Shown piece by piece: positions 6,197 through 7,867 of a DNA stretch of 7,867 nucleotides. The notes beneath the pieces are model-generated. The model did not search any database and was not told where the DNA came from. It saw nothing but the letters and a program-made list of their open reading frames with translations. This DNA comes from JBBRRP01 sp964609655 (GTDB taxonomy: Bacteria; Myxococcota_A; Polyangia; Polyangiales; Polyangiaceae), in contig CAZSUA010000264.1 in assembly GCA_964609655.1 (NCBI GenBank), positions 1 through 7,867 on the forward strand, given 5' to 3'. The translations under genes were made by a program, and so were the position numbers. Numbering within the stretch: the first letter of the stretch is position 1; the number at the start of each line of letters is the position of its first letter.

Positions 6197-7266
6197 AGAA
6201 CGCGCCCGCCTTCGCCTTTCAAGGCCAGCAAATCATGCTCCGGGGTTGCCTGGAGGAGTGCCAGAAAACGGAGCACCTGGTCGGCGCCCTGGGTTGGGGT
6301 GCTGCGCACAGTCTGACCTGCGCTCGTCTTGACAGTGACGTCATTGCCGCGCTTGAGCTCAGCGACAGCTCGCGAAGCCACCTCGCGGATACGCTGTTCA
6401 AAGCGCTGCCCCCAATCGTCCGCGGCCGCTGCCAGAGGGCGAATGCTGTCCAGCACGTGGGTGACTTGACGGCGGGTGGTGCCACTCCGTTCCTTCAGCA
6501 TCACTTGGTCGGGCAAGACGCTGCGGCGCCAATAGATATCTCGCGCATCCTCGCCCTCCCGCATCGGGCGAATGCCCATGATTTCGTCACCGGTCCCGCG
6601 CCCTTCAGTCTGATTCGCGCCACCTTTGGCACCCGGGATCTCCGAAGGCAAGCGGATGGGATCGACGGCCGGATACACCAACAGCGTGCCGACGAGCTCA
6701 ATTTCCCGCGATTTTTCGAAGAGGCCGAACGGGAAACGGGTGGCAATGCGAAAGCCGACATGCTGATCCGGACCGCGACGGCCTGGCGTGCGCCGATAGG
6801 CGGCCACTTGCGCTGACTTCGGGCTAATTTTCAGAAAAAAGCAGCGTTTGTCGGCGGGCTGCCCAGCGCGCAGATCTTCGACTTCAATCGCGTACGAGGG
6901 GAGGCGTTGTTTTTGATTGAAGACCTCGATCTCAACCAAATGCGCGCGCCCCACTTGGGCACGCTGGGGCAAACGCCGAACGACCGTCAAGTGCCGAAGA
7001 CTCGTCTCGCTCAATAAGCCGGAAACAATGATCAGCGAAAGCAGCATACCTAGCATCAAATACAGCAAATTATTACCGGTATTGATGGCAGCAAAGCCTA
7101 CAAAGAAGGTAATGAGGATGAAGTATCTGCCCTCTCGGGTTAACTTCAGCTGGCGAGGGGGCCGAAAACGCCTGAGAATTTGCCGGAAGCGCTGGCGGGA
7201 AGCCGAAGCCACGCGCACGCTGGGCGGAGCCGGATAGCTATCCTGCTGCACGACCGGGGTCGGCAT
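6193..7266 (-). CDS. DUF58 domain-containing membrane-anchored protein
   Basis: This 357-residue protein has the classic DUF58 layout. After a basic N-terminal segment (about 22-47) comes LTREGRYF (42-49), then two adjacent membrane helices (about 48-62 and 67-84) joined by the conserved NTGNNLLYL (62-70). The soluble part carries the family signature GIRPMREGEDARDIYWRR (231-248), with the typical R-E-G-D-x-R-D-I-x-W pattern intact. DUF58 proteins act with MoxR ATPases and often resemble von Willebrand A folds; a role as an envelope-linked partner of MoxR and the transglutaminase is inferred from context. I chose the ATG at 7264-7266, which has GGAG close upstream. The frame stays open to 7383, but that would overlap moxR by 77 nt. 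An alternative TTG at 7288-7290 has GGGAG at good spacing. The gene lies 40 nt after moxR and overlaps tgpA by 4 nt. Confidence 0.92.
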   Translation of the reverse strand: MPTPVVQQDSYPAPPSVRVASASRQRFRQILRRFRPPRQLKLTREGRYFILITFFVGFAAINTGNNLLYLMLGMLLSLIIVSGLLSETSLRHLTVVRRLPQRAQVGRAHLVEIEVFNQKQRLPSYAIEVEDLRAGQPADKRCFFLKISPKSAQVAAYRRTPGRRGPDQHVGFRIATRFPFGLFEKSREIELVGTLLVYPAVDPIRLPSEIPGAKGGANQTEGRGTGDEIMGIRPMREGEDARDIYWRRSVLPDQVMLKERSGTTRRQVTHVLDSIRPLAAAADDWGQRFEQRIREVASRAVAELKRGNDVTVKTSAGQTVRSTPTQGADQVLRFLALLQATPEHDLLALKGEGGRVL

Positions 7267-7306
7267 GAACTCCGCACGCTCGAGTTTCAAAGCCCCGCTC
7301 CCAGCG

Positions 7307-7867
7307 TCAAAGTGGAACGGGCACTCGAGCAACAATATCGCGCACAGCGCCTTCAGCTTCTTCGCGCGTCGGCATGTAGCCATCGGCGTGCGAGGCCAAG
7401 CGAACGCGGTGTGCCAAGAGCGGGACCGCCAGATCGTGAATGTCGTCCGCGATGCAATAGCGTCTGCCGTTCAGAAGCGCGCGCGCTCTGGCGGCCTGCG
7501 ATAGATTCATGCCCGCTCGGGTAGAAGCACCTAACGTCAAGGTTGAGCTGTTGCGAGTCGCCGTGATCAGCGCCTGCAAGTAAGCACCGAGCGCTGCGTC
7601 GATGGCGACTTGGTCGACCTGGAGCTGGAGCTGACACAGCGTTTCTGGATCCAAGACCGCACGCACGCGTCCCGCGCGATCCTCGGGTGGCTCCAACATG
7701 AGCCGCGTCTCGACGGCTGCTGGCGGATAGCCAATACTGATGCGGACCATGAACCGATCCAGCTGGCTTTCGGGCAAAGGAAACGTACCGGCAAAATCTT
7801 GAGGGTTCTGCGTCGCGATCACGAAGAAGGGCCGGGGGAGCGGTAGCGAACGCCCATCCACCGAGAC
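7307..7867 (-). CDS. moxR: MoxR-family AAA+ ATPase, 5' end outside the window
   Basis: Only the C-terminal 186 residues are present; the frame runs open into the window edge, so the Walker A and B motifs are not visible. What remains is typical of MoxR: PRPFFVIATQNP (11-22 of the fragment) holds the sensor-1 Asn, FPLPESQLDRF (29-39) contains the usual arginine-finger region, and GASTRA (113-118) is the sensor-2 motif, with Thr in place of the usual Pro. The lid domain ends with DDIHDLAVPLLAHRV (141-155). MoxR proteins are cytoplasmic ATP-driven chaperones that assemble or activate partner proteins, commonly encoded beside DUF58 genes. Here it would be the first visible gene of the cluster moxR, DUF58, tgpA; more genes may lie upstream. 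Confidence 0.95.
   Translation of the reverse strand, partial: VSVDGRSLPLPRPFFVIATQNPQDFAGTFPLPESQLDRFMVRISIGYPPAAVETRLMLEPPEDRAGRVRAVLDPETLCQLQLQVDQVAIDAALGAYLQALITATRNSSTLTLGASTRAGMNLSQAARARALLNGRRYCIADDIHDLAVPLLAHRVRLASHADGYMPTREEAEGAVRDIVARVPVPL

Noticed and set aside
1..7867. CRISPR array, insertion sequence, prophage or defence island
   Set aside because: No regularly spaced direct repeats, transposase or integrase motifs, terminal inverted repeats or known defence domains are visible, and base composition looks even across the window.

Overview
This 7.9 kb window is GC-rich (about 60% by eye) and gene-dense. It carries eight protein-coding genes and no RNA genes, insertion sequences or CRISPR arrays that I can see. 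The gene content suggests a free-living Gram-negative bacterium: a lipoprotein with a signal peptide, a MoxR/DUF58/TgpA cluster, and a stand-alone cyclic-nucleotide-binding protein beside a GNAT acetyltransferase. A delta-proteobacterial or myxobacterial lineage (Myxococcota) is my best guess. That is inference from gene style, not proof.

Layout. (1) Positions 49-1041, minus strand: a GNAT N-acetyltransferase gene followed 6 nt later by a small cyclic-nucleotide-binding (CNB) protein gene, probably one operon. (2) Positions 1042-1236: a divergent intergenic region. (3) Positions 1237-3294, plus strand: ribulose-phosphate 3-epimerase (rpe) followed 6 nt later by a putative lipoprotein zinc metallopeptidase (HELVH motif plus a downstream EGDA motif). 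(4) Positions 3295-3536: a structured intergenic region with a terminator-like hairpin, three copies of GACGGCTG and a GA dinucleotide tract just before the next start codon. (5) Positions 3537-4046, plus strand: a small unrecognised, probably exported protein. (6) Positions 4043-7867, minus strand: the cluster moxR (cut by the window edge), DUF58 gene, tgpA-like transglutaminase, ending tail-to-tail with gene 5 on a shared CTAG.

How the genes may work together. The moxR, DUF58 and tgpA genes form a well-known conserved set: a AAA+ ATPase chaperone, a membrane-anchored DUF58 protein and a multi-pass membrane transglutaminase-like enzyme with a periplasmic catalytic domain. The GNAT/CNB pair could be a split version of cyclic-nucleotide-controlled acetylation, known as a fused protein in mycobacteria. 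Rpe is a housekeeping pentose-phosphate and Calvin-cycle enzyme, and its lipoprotein neighbour has no obvious metabolic link to it. I see no clear novel multi-gene defence or mobile system. The most interesting items are the GNAT/CNB pair, the orphan exported protein with its GA-tract leader, and the shared-stop convergent junction.
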